From: Candidatus Poribacteria bacterium
GTDB lineage: Bacteria; Poribacteria; WGA-4E; GCA-2687025
Direction: 5' to 3'
NCBI GenBank assembly: GCA_028818695.1
Contig: JAPPNK010000026.1
Location: 124,001 to 188,000, forward strand
Length of the DNA stretch: 64,000 bases
A program made the position numbers and the translations under genes. The notes beneath the pieces were generated by a model. The model ran no database searches. It saw only the letters and a list, made by a program, of their open reading frames with translations, and was not told the DNA's origin. This document shows positions 17,233 to 25,767 of this stretch, in pieces. Position 1 is the stretch's first letter. Each line of letters opens with the position of its first letter.

Positions 17233-18735
17233 TCATTCGGGCGTTTCGAAGCCGCGCAGCCGGCGCAGCGACTTCAACGCCTGCAGGTAATTGACCGCCG
17301 ACCGTATCTTCGGGTCCCAAATGTAATCGTCCTCCTGACCGACCGTCTCTACCGCAATCGCAAATCTCACCAGCGGATCGCTCAGGGCGACGCCTTCGGC
17401 TTCCAGCTCCTCCAAGAAGCTGCGGTAGCTGCGCTCTAGGCTGGAGGGGGGCGAGTCGCGCGGGTCTTCCTGCGCTAAGCGCTCTAGGACATCCGTACCC
17501 TCTTTTTCTAAAAACGCTTTCAACGCTTCGCTTGTCCGCGCCTTTAGCCACATGCGCCCTTCGGCTCCGCTCAACGGGTCAAGCGTCACATCCGGCACGA
17601 TTCCGACCTTGTGGATATTGACATCGTTTGGGGTGTAGTAGTGTGCGATGGTGAGTTTGACGGCGGACGGTTCGCGCGCCTCGTTCAGCTGAAAGATTTT
17701 TTGAACGCTCGCTTTTCCGAAGGTGTCGGTGCCCATCAACAGAGCGCGTCCATGCGCCTGGAGCGCCCCCGCGACAATCTCCGACGCGCTGGCGCTGCCC
17801 TGATTCACCAGAACAATCAGCGGCAGGTCGGTGTGGAAACTCTTGCTTTCAACGTGAAAGTTGGTCGGTTCGCCGCGCCCTTTTGTGTACACAATCAGGT
17901 CGCCTTCGTTCAGAAAAAATGAGGCGATCTTCGTCGCAGAGTTCAGCAGGCCGCCTGGATTGGAGCGCAGATCCAAAATGAGCGCCTTCGCCCCCTTCGC
18001 TTCCATATCCTGGATCGTCTCTTCGACGACAGCCGCGGTCGGTCCCATGAACTGGGTGATGCGGATATAACCTGTCATGGACTCTTCAAGGAGCGCGCTT
18101 TTGACCGATACGATCGTGATGATTCCGCGCACGATGGGCGTAACGATCGGCTCGTCAACGCCCTCTCGCAGTATGGTGAGGGTGACGCTGGTGCCGGGTT
18201 CGCCGCGCATTTTTTGGGCGCCTTCGTCGACCGAGATGCCGGCGGTCGACTCGCCGTCGATCTCGACGATTGCATCCCCCGCCATGACGCCCGCTTTATG
18301 CGCGGGGGTGTCTTCGATGGGCGCAATGACGGTGAGGCGGTTCTGCTTGATGCCGATATACATGCCAAGTCCGCCGAACTTGCCGCTCGTGTCGGTCTGC
18401 AGGGCGCTGTACGCTTCGGAGTTGTAATACTGGCTATACGGGTCTAATTCCCGCAGCATGCCGCGTATGGCGCCTTCGACCAGTCTGTCGATGCCTTCTG
18501 GGCTGTAATGCTCGCTCTGTACGCGGGCAAGCGCTTCGCTCAGGACGGCAAGGCTTTCCAGTTCGGCGTCCTCTTCAGACTTCTCAGCGGGAGGCGGCTG
18601 CTCAGGCTCCACAACGGGAGGCGTCTGCGCGGCGGCAAACAAGACGCCCACCGCAAACATCAAAGCGATCAACAAGGCGAACAGCGCGCAAACAGACGCC
18701 GTTCGCCAGACGGCGCTGCGTTCAAGATGCTTCAT
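17233..18735 (-). CDS. ctpA: Carboxy-terminal processing protease (S41)
   Basis: A 500-residue periplasmic serine protease anchored by a hydrophobic segment at residues 14-36. A PDZ domain spans about 120-205 (FGGLGMYIG to TLTILREG). The S41 catalytic domain follows, with the Ser316/Lys341 dyad in GSASASEIV and TFGKASVQ. Members trim C-termini of periplasmic or membrane proteins and regulate cell-wall hydrolases. A murein-hydrolase-activator gene lies 53 bp upstream in the same operon, an arrangement seen in many bacteria. The residues after about 400 form a family-typical helical tail. Confidence 0.95.
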   Translation of the reverse strand: MKHLERSAVWRTASVCALFALLIALMFAVGVLFAAAQTPPVVEPEQPPPAEKSEEDAELESLAVLSEALARVQSEHYSPEGIDRLVEGAIRGMLRELDPYSQYYNSEAYSALQTDTSGKFGGLGMYIGIKQNRLTVIAPIEDTPAHKAGVMAGDAIVEIDGESTAGISVDEGAQKMRGEPGTSVTLTILREGVDEPIVTPIVRGIITIVSVKSALLEESMTGYIRITQFMGPTAAVVEETIQDMEAKGAKALILDLRSNPGGLLNSATKIASFFLNEGDLIVYTKGRGEPTNFHVESKSFHTDLPLIVLVNQGSASASEIVAGALQAHGRALLMGTDTFGKASVQKIFQLNEAREPSAVKLTIAHYYTPNDVNIHKVGIVPDVTLDPLSGAEGRMWLKARTSEALKAFLEKEGTDVLERLAQEDPRDSPPSSLERSYRSFLEELEAEGVALSDPLVRFAIAVETVGQEDDYIWDPKIRSAVNYLQALKSLRRLRGFETPE

Positions 18736-18788
18736 ATCAAATAACTCTCATCGTTTGTCTCATAAAAGGCGCTCTACATTCGGCGGCA

Positions 18789-20021
18789 TCAACGGCGCGG
18801 GCGCATCCAGTTGATGGCGTTAAACCCGCGCCTCATTTCAAAATACAGAACCGGTCGGTCGACCAGCCCGCCTGTGTTTCCGACCGTTCCGATCAAGGCG
18901 CCTTTGGCGACCTTTTGCCCTTCCGTCACATGGATGTCGCGCAGATGGGCGTAAAATGTTCGCAGGCCGTTATGTCCATGGTACACGCAAACCAGTTTGC
19001 CAAATCCCAACCCGGCATACCAGTCGGCGACCTCGACCGTTCCGCTCATGATCGATTTGACGGGCGCGCCTTCTTCCGCCTGTATCGACACGCCGTTCAG
19101 GTCCCTGCTGAAATTGGAGATGACGGTTCCGGAGACGGGCCACATGACCGCCTGATAGGTTCCGCGCAGCTCCAATTTTGAGGTGTGTCCGATGGTTCTT
19201 GGATTCCATGGGAGTTTTGAGACGGCGGTTGAAACTGCCCCTGTTCTGACCGGCTTTGCCGCCGGAGGCGCTGTCGGGCTTGTGTTGGTCAGCTTGCGTA
19301 TCATCGCGTCTAAGGCGCGGACGGCAGCTTCCCCCTCGCGTATCAGCTGTTCTAGGGCTGCCTTGTCTTGGCGCGCTTTGGCGAGGATCGATTGGCGCAT
19401 TTTGCGTTCTTTTTCGAGCGCCGCTTTTTGCTCTTGAACGGTCTGCTCCTGCCGCGCTAAAACGGCGCGCCGTTCCGACAGGTCCGCTTTTCGCGCGTCC
19501 AGTATCTGCTGCGAATCGACAAGACCTTGCAGTATCTCCTGATCTTTTTCGCGTATTTTGGAGAGGTATTTTAAGCGGGTGAGCGGTCCGCCGACGCCGT
19601 TCCCGTTCAAATGTCCGCGCATGGCGACGCCAAAGGGCGCGCCGCCGGACCGGTACGCAAGTTTATACTTGGCGCGAAAACGCTGTCCGACGCGCTCTTC
19701 GTGCGTTTTGTGCAGCTTCTCAAGCGCCTCGATCTCTTGTTGTACCGCGGCGATGCCGGATTGGACTCTGGAGATGTCGCGCTGGGCGGCGATCAGTTGC
19801 GTTCGCGCGGAGTCGATTTTTCGGTCAAGGCGGTTGATTTCGGCGAGGACGCCTTTTTCGCGTTGCGCCGCTTTCTGGGCGGCGGCTTCGGCTTGTTGTA
19901 TGCGGGCGCGCTCTTTGTCGCGTTCGGTCTGGGCGCGCTGCAGCTCGGCGTTTCCCTGCGCCTGCGCGACGACGGGAAACAGCGCGGCAATTCCGCATAA
20001 TAATAGAAAGAAGCGGTTCAT
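18789..20021 (-). CDS. EnvC-like murein hydrolase activator with degenerate M23 domain
   Basis: A 410-residue exported protein; ATG 20021 opens a signal peptide ending in AQAQ. Residues about 20-240 form a long coiled coil (QRAQTERDKERARIQQAEAAAQ onward in character). The C-terminal LytM/M23 domain keeps YAHL but lacks two zinc-ligand sites: the usual HxGxD is NGVSI, and the usual LHFE is LYFE. A protease-dead LytM domain with coiled coil is the hallmark of EnvC-type activators that switch on amidases during division. Zinc hydrolysis by this protein itself is therefore unlikely. It heads the operon with ctpA and the kinase. Confidence 0.9.
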   Translation of the reverse strand: MNRFFLLLCGIAALFPVVAQAQGNAELQRAQTERDKERARIQQAEAAAQKAAQREKGVLAEINRLDRKIDSARTQLIAAQRDISRVQSGIAAVQQEIEALEKLHKTHEERVGQRFRAKYKLAYRSGGAPFGVAMRGHLNGNGVGGPLTRLKYLSKIREKDQEILQGLVDSQQILDARKADLSERRAVLARQEQTVQEQKAALEKERKMRQSILAKARQDKAALEQLIREGEAAVRALDAMIRKLTNTSPTAPPAAKPVRTGAVSTAVSKLPWNPRTIGHTSKLELRGTYQAVMWPVSGTVISNFSRDLNGVSIQAEEGAPVKSIMSGTVEVADWYAGLGFGKLVCVYHGHNGLRTFYAHLRDIHVTEGQKVAKGALIGTVGNTGGLVDRPVLYFEMRRGFNAINWMRPRR

Positions 20022-20184
20022 ACTCTTATGATACACCGCAGGGGGCGATATCGCAAGTGTACGGGAGGCCCCTGTCAGCGGCGCCTTTCTTTAGAAGTCT
20101 CGGTCTTTTGAGGCGCGGACAGATTCAGCCTTGGCAAAGATTCCCGCGTTAAGAACGCCTCGACAGACGCAGGGGCATGGCATT

Positions 20185-20225
20185 TTAAAGAAAGGAGGAG
20201 CAACCCTGGTTGCCCAGAGTTGCTC
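20185..20225 (-). terminator. Rho-independent terminator after the HU gene
   Basis: On the minus strand GAGCAAC (20225-20219) pairs with GTTGCTC (20204-20198), and an inner CTGG/CCAG pair extends the stem past one mismatch around a 4-base loop. The downstream run CTCCTTTCTTTAAAA supplies the U-rich tail. Confidence 0.75.
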
Positions 20226-20239
20226 TTGCTCCGATCTGC

Positions 20240-20521
20240 TCAGCCGTCAACGCTGTCGCGCAGCGTTTTCCCAGGTTTAAAAACAGCGACCGTTTTAGCG
20301 GCGATCTGAATCTTCTCTTTTGTCTGAGGATTGGTGCCTTCGCGGGCGGCTCGATGGCGCGTTTCAAAGGTACCAAATCCGATGAGACTCACCTTGTCGC
20401 CGTCTGCCAGCGCGCCTGTGATGGCGCCCAGAACGGCGTCAAGAGCCTGGGACGCCTGTTTTTTCGTCAGGCTCAGATCCTCATGATTGTAAAGGGCGTT
20501 GACGATGTCTTGCTTGTTCAC
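20240..20521 (-). CDS. hup: HU-family DNA-binding protein
   Basis: A 93-residue HU/IHF-family nucleoid protein. GTG 20521 was chosen because a strong AGGAGGAG lies seven bases upstream and the product then begins NKQDIVNALY, as HU proteins do; the longer frame has no support. The DNA-binding arm is readable as IGFGTFETRHRAAREGTNPQTKE, followed by FKPGKTLRD. It bends and compacts DNA non-specifically. It is transcribed in the same direction as UPF0182 upstream and is followed by its own terminator. Confidence 0.95.
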   Translation of the reverse strand: MNKQDIVNALYNHEDLSLTKKQASQALDAVLGAITGALADGDKVSLIGFGTFETRHRAAREGTNPQTKEKIQIAAKTVAVFKPGKTLRDSVDG

Positions 20522-20587
20522 TGGAGGACTCCTCCTGATGTGGACATAAGTGTTCATGAATCGGCGCCGCGGGCACCCACTATCATT

Positions 20588-23521
20588 TTATTTACTGCGC
20601 AGCTCCTCAAATCGTTTCAGGATTCTTCCCAGCCGGTCGTAGTTCACGCCGAATTCGCCCCAGTTTCCTTGTTTCTGGGCGGCTTCTCCCGCCTCGTACG
20701 CTTCCAGGGCGCTCAGCGCCTCCTGAATGAGCGCCTGCGCGTCCTCTTCCAGCGGAACATTCTGCATGCTCTCCCCCCCGTCCGCCGCCGCGACCGCGCG
20801 GCTCTGATCGCCGAACAGGCGCGACAAGGCGTCCATCAGGCTGTCGCCCATCGAAATGCGCGGCTGATCGGTTCCTTCGGTGTAGCTCACATACCCCGCC
20901 AGCACCTTGCGCAGAAGCGGGATGGGCATGTTCGCCGCCTCTAGATAGAGCGGTTCAATCGCCAGGACGCCCTGACTCAACGGAAACAGCAGCAGGTTGC
21001 CGCGCAGGACGTTCGCTTGCTGCGTCTTCCGCCAGAACGAGTAATCGTTGTGTCCGCTGAAATGCGATTCCCACTGCTCCGTTCCGGTCATCTGCTGCCC
21101 CTTCGGGAAGGTGTAAATGTAGATTTGCCCATACTGCGGTCCCCCCTGCGGGTCGGATCGATAATCGCACCGCGCCGCCATCCACGCGCTCATGACCTCC
21201 TTGTCGCGCGGCGTGTACGGGTAGATGAGCAGAAATTCAGGGTCGCTGCCGTCGGGGAGCTCCATCGTCACATAGTACGGCTCGACCGGAATGGTGTCTT
21301 TTTCGTCGCGGTAGTTTTCCTCCGACAGGTCCCACAGGTCCTCTTGTAGGAAAAAGGTGTCAGGGTCTGTCATATGGTATGCCCGCAGCTGCCGCGCTTG
21401 CAGCCAGAACATCGTCAGCGGATAACGGATATGCTTTTTCAGCTCGTCCGACATCTCCGAGAAGGGGCGGAACAGGTTCGGGAAAATGCGCGAATAGCAT
21501 TCCAGGACCGGATCGTCCACATTGAGCGTCGGCTCCGTGTCGAGTCGGTAAAACTGAACAGACCCGTCATACACATCCACAACCGCCTTGACCGAGTTGC
21601 GGATGTAATTGCCCCACGGAACGCCGCGCGGCAGAACGCGCATGGACGCTGACCGTCCGCGCGCGTCTCTCACCAGCCCTGTATAAGCGTCCAGAAGCGG
21701 CTGCGAGTACGGATAGTTCGACGCGGTCATATAGGCGTCAATGATCCAGTGGAGCCGTCCGTCGGCGACAACAAGGTACGGGTCTTTGTCGTATTTCAAA
21801 AACGGCGCGATTCGAATCACCCGTTCCAGTATGTTGCGGCGGTACATGAGCCTGCTGCCGCTTTTGATGTCGGTGTTGAGAATGTAGTTGTAATCGCCGA
21901 ACGCCGCCGCGTAAGTGGCTCTCCGCAGAATCGAGTCGATGGGGACGCCGCCCCTGCCGGTGTAGGTGTATGCGGCGAACAGATCGCCTTGCAATGGATA
22001 ATCGAACTCGACTGGGTTCTTGTTTTCAGGATTGACGATGACGCTGTGGTTGGTGCGTTCGCCGTAGTAAATGCGCGGACCTGGCGCCTCCGCCATGCGG
22101 TGCTTCCATTCAGGGTCGTACTGATGCGGTATGTCGCGCACATAATAGATCGGCTCGCCCTCGCGCGTTTCGTTCACCGGACCGGCGACAAAGCCGTACC
22201 CGTGGGTGAAATTGAAGGTGCGGTTGATCCAGTTGTTGCCGGCGCTCGTCAGCTGGTTCACATCCACCTCGCGCGGCGAGATGGACACCTGGCGCACAAT
22301 ATCGCCCATCTCATACCGGTCAATGTCCACATTTTCAAAGTTGTACTGCGGACGCAGCTCCTGCTTCTGGATATACACCTTTTTGAGCGGGCGCGGGTCC
22401 CACAGCCGTATGTTTTTTTCAATGCTGGGACGGGTGACATCGCTCAAACGCAGCGGCTCCCCGTCGCTGGACTCTTGAAGCTCTTGCATCTTGATCCCGC
22501 TCAGTCCGAAGGCGTGGCGCGTCATGACAATGTTGTTGCGGATATATTTGCGCTGAAGCTCCTGCTTGTTTGGGACAACCTTGAAATTGTTGACGAGAGT
22601 CGGGTACACCGTACCGCCGAGGACGAACGCCAGCAGATACAGCCCCGTCATATAAACCCCCCACTTGATCTTGTTCACGCTGACGCTGAGGAACCAAGCG
22701 GCGGCGGCAAGCGCGCAGATGCCAATCAGGATATACAGTACGGGCAGGCGGGCGTTATGCTCCACATAGCCCGCGCCGAAAAACAGCGGATTGTCGACAT
22801 ACAGCAGCTCGTATCGGCTTAGCCAGTGTCGCCAGCCGAGCGCGGCGAAGGAGACGCCGGCAAGCGTCCCCAGATGAATGCCGACGCCTTTGGAGATATT
22901 GAGCCGATTCTGATCGTCCAGCAGGGCGCCGTAAAAATAATAGGCAGCCGCCATGACAAGCGTCACAGGAATGCTGACGGCGATGAGCCAGCCGTTCAAA
23001 AACTGCTCAAACGGCAGCGTGAGCATGTAGTAAGCGACGTTTTTTTGAAAGATCGGGTCAAGTATGGGCTGCCCGGCGGCGTCTGTGAACTGTATGCCGT
23101 CGGCGTTGAACCAGCGCTGTATCACCTCCCACTGCGCGGCGGCTGAGTATCCGAGGGCGACGGCGAAGGCGACGGTCGCTCCGTAGAGAATGCGGCGCAG
23201 ATACTGGCGCATTTCGGCTGGGGAGGCTTGCCATGGCATGGCGTTCTGGGCGGCTGGATGCATGCTTTCGGGCGCGAGTCGATGGAGCAGCCAGACGTTC
23301 ACAAAGCCGACCGCAAAGATAAGCAGACCGATCAGAATGGCGACGACAACCTTTGTCCACAGGATGGTTGTGAAGACATCGACATACTCGGCGCCGCTGG
23401 CGGAGCCGACGGAGCGAAACCACCAGACATCCGGCAGAACGGCGAGCCATATTCTAATCAAAACCCATAAAGCGCCGGCGACGATGCCGACAATAGCCAT
23501 TTTTCGAACTCTCTGCGTCAT
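20588..23521 (-). CDS. UPF0182-family large membrane protein
   Basis: A 977-residue protein. ATG 23521, with GGAG seven bases upstream, matches the family N-terminus (RKMAIVGIV, then WWF). The frame runs 312 bp further upstream, but only through palindromic repeats. Residues about 8-320 hold seven hydrophobic segments. A large soluble region follows, with family blocks such as NFTHGYGFVAGPVNE, IYYGERTNHSVIV and the PYYVTMELPDG block. Function is unknown in any organism. The tail after residue 900 is acidic with an Asp/Glu-rich helical segment near the C-terminus. An HU gene follows after 66 bp. Confidence 0.92.
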   Translation of the reverse strand: MTQRVRKMAIVGIVAGALWVLIRIWLAVLPDVWWFRSVGSASGAEYVDVFTTILWTKVVVAILIGLLIFAVGFVNVWLLHRLAPESMHPAAQNAMPWQASPAEMRQYLRRILYGATVAFAVALGYSAAAQWEVIQRWFNADGIQFTDAAGQPILDPIFQKNVAYYMLTLPFEQFLNGWLIAVSIPVTLVMAAAYYFYGALLDDQNRLNISKGVGIHLGTLAGVSFAALGWRHWLSRYELLYVDNPLFFGAGYVEHNARLPVLYILIGICALAAAAWFLSVSVNKIKWGVYMTGLYLLAFVLGGTVYPTLVNNFKVVPNKQELQRKYIRNNIVMTRHAFGLSGIKMQELQESSDGEPLRLSDVTRPSIEKNIRLWDPRPLKKVYIQKQELRPQYNFENVDIDRYEMGDIVRQVSISPREVDVNQLTSAGNNWINRTFNFTHGYGFVAGPVNETREGEPIYYVRDIPHQYDPEWKHRMAEAPGPRIYYGERTNHSVIVNPENKNPVEFDYPLQGDLFAAYTYTGRGGVPIDSILRRATYAAAFGDYNYILNTDIKSGSRLMYRRNILERVIRIAPFLKYDKDPYLVVADGRLHWIIDAYMTASNYPYSQPLLDAYTGLVRDARGRSASMRVLPRGVPWGNYIRNSVKAVVDVYDGSVQFYRLDTEPTLNVDDPVLECYSRIFPNLFRPFSEMSDELKKHIRYPLTMFWLQARQLRAYHMTDPDTFFLQEDLWDLSEENYRDEKDTIPVEPYYVTMELPDGSDPEFLLIYPYTPRDKEVMSAWMAARCDYRSDPQGGPQYGQIYIYTFPKGQQMTGTEQWESHFSGHNDYSFWRKTQQANVLRGNLLLFPLSQGVLAIEPLYLEAANMPIPLLRKVLAGYVSYTEGTDQPRISMGDSLMDALSRLFGDQSRAVAAADGGESMQNVPLEEDAQALIQEALSALEAYEAGEAAQKQGNWGEFGVNYDRLGRILKRFEELRSK

Positions 23522-23557
23522 AGACGACTCCATGCAGTCTTTCAAGCGATCGACTTT

Positions 23558-23586
23558 ATCGTATAACAACGGCGCGCGCAGCGCAA
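23558..23586 (-). promoter_or_regulatory. Sigma-70-like promoter of the UPF0182 gene
   Basis: On the minus strand TTGCGC (23586-23581), 17-bp spacer and TACGAT (23563-23558), about 37 bp before the start. This supports the start at 23521. Confidence 0.6.
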
Positions 23587-23594
23587 GCGCCGAA

Positions 23595-23855
23595 AGCTGA
23601 CCTTTAAGGTTTCGTTGGGCATGTCGGTATGCGAACGCGGACAGCGTCTGTTGGACTCTGGATTCCCGCTTTCGCGGGAATGGCGATTTGGAATGCGGAG
23701 GCTGTCTGGGAGAACTCTGGATTCCCGCTTTCGCGGGAATGGCGATTTGGAATGCGGAGGCTGTCTGGGAGAACTCTGGATTCCCGCTTTCGCGGGAATG
23801 ACGCTCTGATTGACGGAGCCTTTTCCCATCCATAAAGGCTTTGTTCGTTCAACGG
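23595..23855. repeat. Family A element copy 4, expanded by 59-bp tandem repeats
   Basis: The left end carries AGCTGACC and a degraded TTGGGCA terminus as in copies 1-3. The right end has the TTCGTTCAA block but lacks the terminal TTGGGAC. In between, a palindromic unit starting GATTCCCGCTTTCGCGGGAA recurs at 23661, 23720 and 23779, exactly 59 bp apart. Confidence 0.75.
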
Positions 23856-24012
23856 CTCCATCTTCAAACGGGAGGGCAGCCGAAAGGGTTTAGGAGGGCA
23901 GCGAGGGAGGCGGGCGCTCAATTTTTATGAACAGCGCTTAATTATGCGTCGCTTGCTAAAAGGTCCGCATGGCGCGAACCCGCATGAGGCGCAGAATCAC
24001 GGACAGGCGGCG

Positions 24013-24029
24013 TTGGCACGCTTATTGCT
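24013..24029 (+). promoter_or_regulatory. Consensus sigma-54 (-24/-12) promoter
   Basis: TTGGCACG at 24013-24020, four bases, TTGCT at 24025-24029. The GG and GC dinucleotides are 12 positions apart. This matches the RpoN consensus TGGCACGNNNNTTGCW at every defined base. It lies 67 bp upstream of a small gene with a good ribosome site. Confidence 0.8.
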
Positions 24030-24095
24030 AATAAAACGGCGTAAAACGAAAACAACAATACAGCGCGGCATGAAGACCGCGAAGGAGATACGACA

Positions 24096-24326
24096 ATGCC
24101 TCGATTTCAATGCGCCTTCCCATACGAAAATGGGAACCAACCCAGATGCAGCCGGCGGCGTCCAAGCGGCAACGGAACCTGCCGCAAAACCCGCGCGCGC
24201 ATCGAAACGGTTTATGAATTTGAAGCGCGCAACGCCGAGCAGCTCTACAAGTGGCTTGAAATGAGAGGCGCCCCCATACGCTCCATCTGCGACATCAAAC
24301 CCGTGGAGAGGGAAGCGTCCTCTTAG
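24096..24326 (+). CDS. Small basic Cys-containing protein under sigma-54 control
   Basis: A 76-residue protein starting at ATG 24096 behind GAAGGAGA. The N-terminal half is basic with three cysteines (MPRFQCAF, QPRCSRRR, NGTCRKTR). The C-terminal half is helical (ETVYEFEARNAEQLYKWLEM). No family is recognised. The only promoter seen upstream is an exact sigma-54 consensus, so the gene should be expressed only when an RpoN activator is active. A competing frame (23944-24264) has no ribosome site and starts upstream of the promoter. It ends one base from the convergent sulfatase gene. Confidence 0.65.
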   Translation: MPRFQCAFPYENGNQPRCSRRRPSGNGTCRKTRARIETVYEFEARNAEQLYKWLEMRGAPIRSICDIKPVEREASS

Positions 24327-24327
24327 T

Positions 24328-25728
24328 TCATTCTTTTTCGGCGCGGCCGGGACCTCGCGCTTGATCTTTCAGCTGCGCGTCAAAGCGGCGCGCCGCTCCG
24401 GTCAAGCGCTCCACGACCGCTTCGTTCGCTTCTGCCGCATTCTCCGACTCGGCGATGTCGGCGTCCAGCTGATACAGCTCGGCGGGGTTTTTGTTCTTCT
24501 CGTTGGCGCCGCCCGCTAAATGCAGTTTCCAGTTGCCGCGGCGGACGGCGCGCAGATTGGCTCCCCTGTAAAAATAAAAATGCCTATCCGGCGCAGACGC
24601 CTCAGGGTCGCGCAGCGTCTCCCCGACATCTTCGCCGTCGATGGCGCGTTCCGGGAGATCGGAGCCGGCAAGCGCGGCGATGGTCGGCAGCAGGTCGATG
24701 GAGCTGACAACCTCGGAGCAGACCGTTCCCGCCGGTATGGTTCCCGGCCAGCGCATGACGCACGGGACGCGGAAGCCGCCCTCATAGACGCTGAATTTGC
24801 CGCCGCGCAGAGGAAGGGCGCATCCGCCGTCCTCCTTTTTTTGGAGCCAAGGTCCGTTGTCGGAGGTGAAGACGACGAGCGTGTTTTCGTCGATGCCAAG
24901 CTCGCGCAGCGTTTCCAAGATGCGCCCTGTCGACCAGTCGATCTCTTCAATGGTGTCGCCGTAGAGGCCGCGTTCGGACTTCCCGACAAACCCTTCGGAA
25001 GCGTAGAGCGGCACATGCGGCATGGTGTGAGCGAGGTAGAGAAAGAAGGGGCTGTCATGGTTGCCGCGTATGAAGCGCAGTGCCTCTTCGGTGTAGCGCT
25101 GCGTCAGCGTCTCTTGGACAGCGGGGCGCTCAATGATCTCTTCGTTGCGCATGATCGGCACATTGAAGATGCGTCCGTTTTCAGTTTGAACCGCGTCCAT
25201 GTCGTTCGAGTAAGGGATGCCGAAGTAGGAATCGAAGCCGTGCGCTGTCGGAAGAAACTGGGGCAGATGTCCGAGGTGCCATTTTCCGACGCATGCGGTC
25301 GCGTACCCTTTTTTCTTTAAGAGGCTCGCGATGGTCGTTTCGCTGGGGTCGAGTCCGATTACGTTGCCAGGGAAGAGAACGGAGGTGATGCCGACGCGCG
25401 GCGGGTAGCAGCCTGTCAACAGGGCGGCGCGGGAAGGGGAGCAGATAGAGGCGGCGACATAAAAATCGGTGAGGCGCATGCCCTCTTCAGCCATCTGGTC
25501 GATTTGCGGCGTCTTGATGTTCGGCGAGCCGAAGCAGCCCAGATCCTGATACCCCTGATCGTCCGTGAAGATGACGACAATGTTGGGCAGGTCGGCCGGT
25601 TCGCTTTCTGCCTTGTTTTCGTTCGCCGCGCCGGTTTGAGAGGCGGCATGCGAGGCGGCCATGGCGGACGCCGCGGCTGTTTTGATGAAGTCGCGCCGAG
25701 TGGATTCGTCTGCGCGCTCTGTCGTCAT
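24328..25728 (-). CDS. Type I sulfatase, Tat-exported
   Basis: A 466-residue arylsulfatase-family enzyme. The formylglycine signature is intact: Cys96 in CSPSRAALLTG with the following YPPRVG. Metal ligands include Asp56-Asp57 in FTDDQGYQD, and SDNGPWL is present further on. The N-terminus carries a twin-arginine signal (STRRDFIK, then an Ala-rich stretch), so the folded enzyme is probably exported by Tat. It should hydrolyse sulfate esters, perhaps on algal or sponge polysaccharides. No formylglycine-generating enzyme gene is in the window. It is third in an operon after PhyH and S9 peptidase, 39 bp behind the latter. Confidence 0.93.
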   Translation of the reverse strand: MTTERADESTRRDFIKTAAASAMAASHAASQTGAANENKAESEPADLPNIVVIFTDDQGYQDLGCFGSPNIKTPQIDQMAEEGMRLTDFYVAASICSPSRAALLTGCYPPRVGITSVLFPGNVIGLDPSETTIASLLKKKGYATACVGKWHLGHLPQFLPTAHGFDSYFGIPYSNDMDAVQTENGRIFNVPIMRNEEIIERPAVQETLTQRYTEEALRFIRGNHDSPFFLYLAHTMPHVPLYASEGFVGKSERGLYGDTIEEIDWSTGRILETLRELGIDENTLVVFTSDNGPWLQKKEDGGCALPLRGGKFSVYEGGFRVPCVMRWPGTIPAGTVCSEVVSSIDLLPTIAALAGSDLPERAIDGEDVGETLRDPEASAPDRHFYFYRGANLRAVRRGNWKLHLAGGANEKNKNPAELYQLDADIAESENAAEANEAVVERLTGAARRFDAQLKDQARGPGRAEKE

Positions 25729-25767
25729 AAGACGCTCCCTTTCGATGGTTCCGTTCTGCTGCGCATC

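Noticed and set aside
23522-23833. N-terminal extension of UPF0182, and several open frames on both strands over 23600-23920
   Set aside because: All are read-through of palindromic repeats (recurring peptides such as IPAFAGM); a promoter for the shorter gene lies inside the extension.
23944-24264. A 106-codon frame overlapping the small sigma-54-driven gene
   Set aside because: It starts upstream of the promoter, has no ribosome site and has an unstructured composition; the 76-codon frame has a strong ribosome site.
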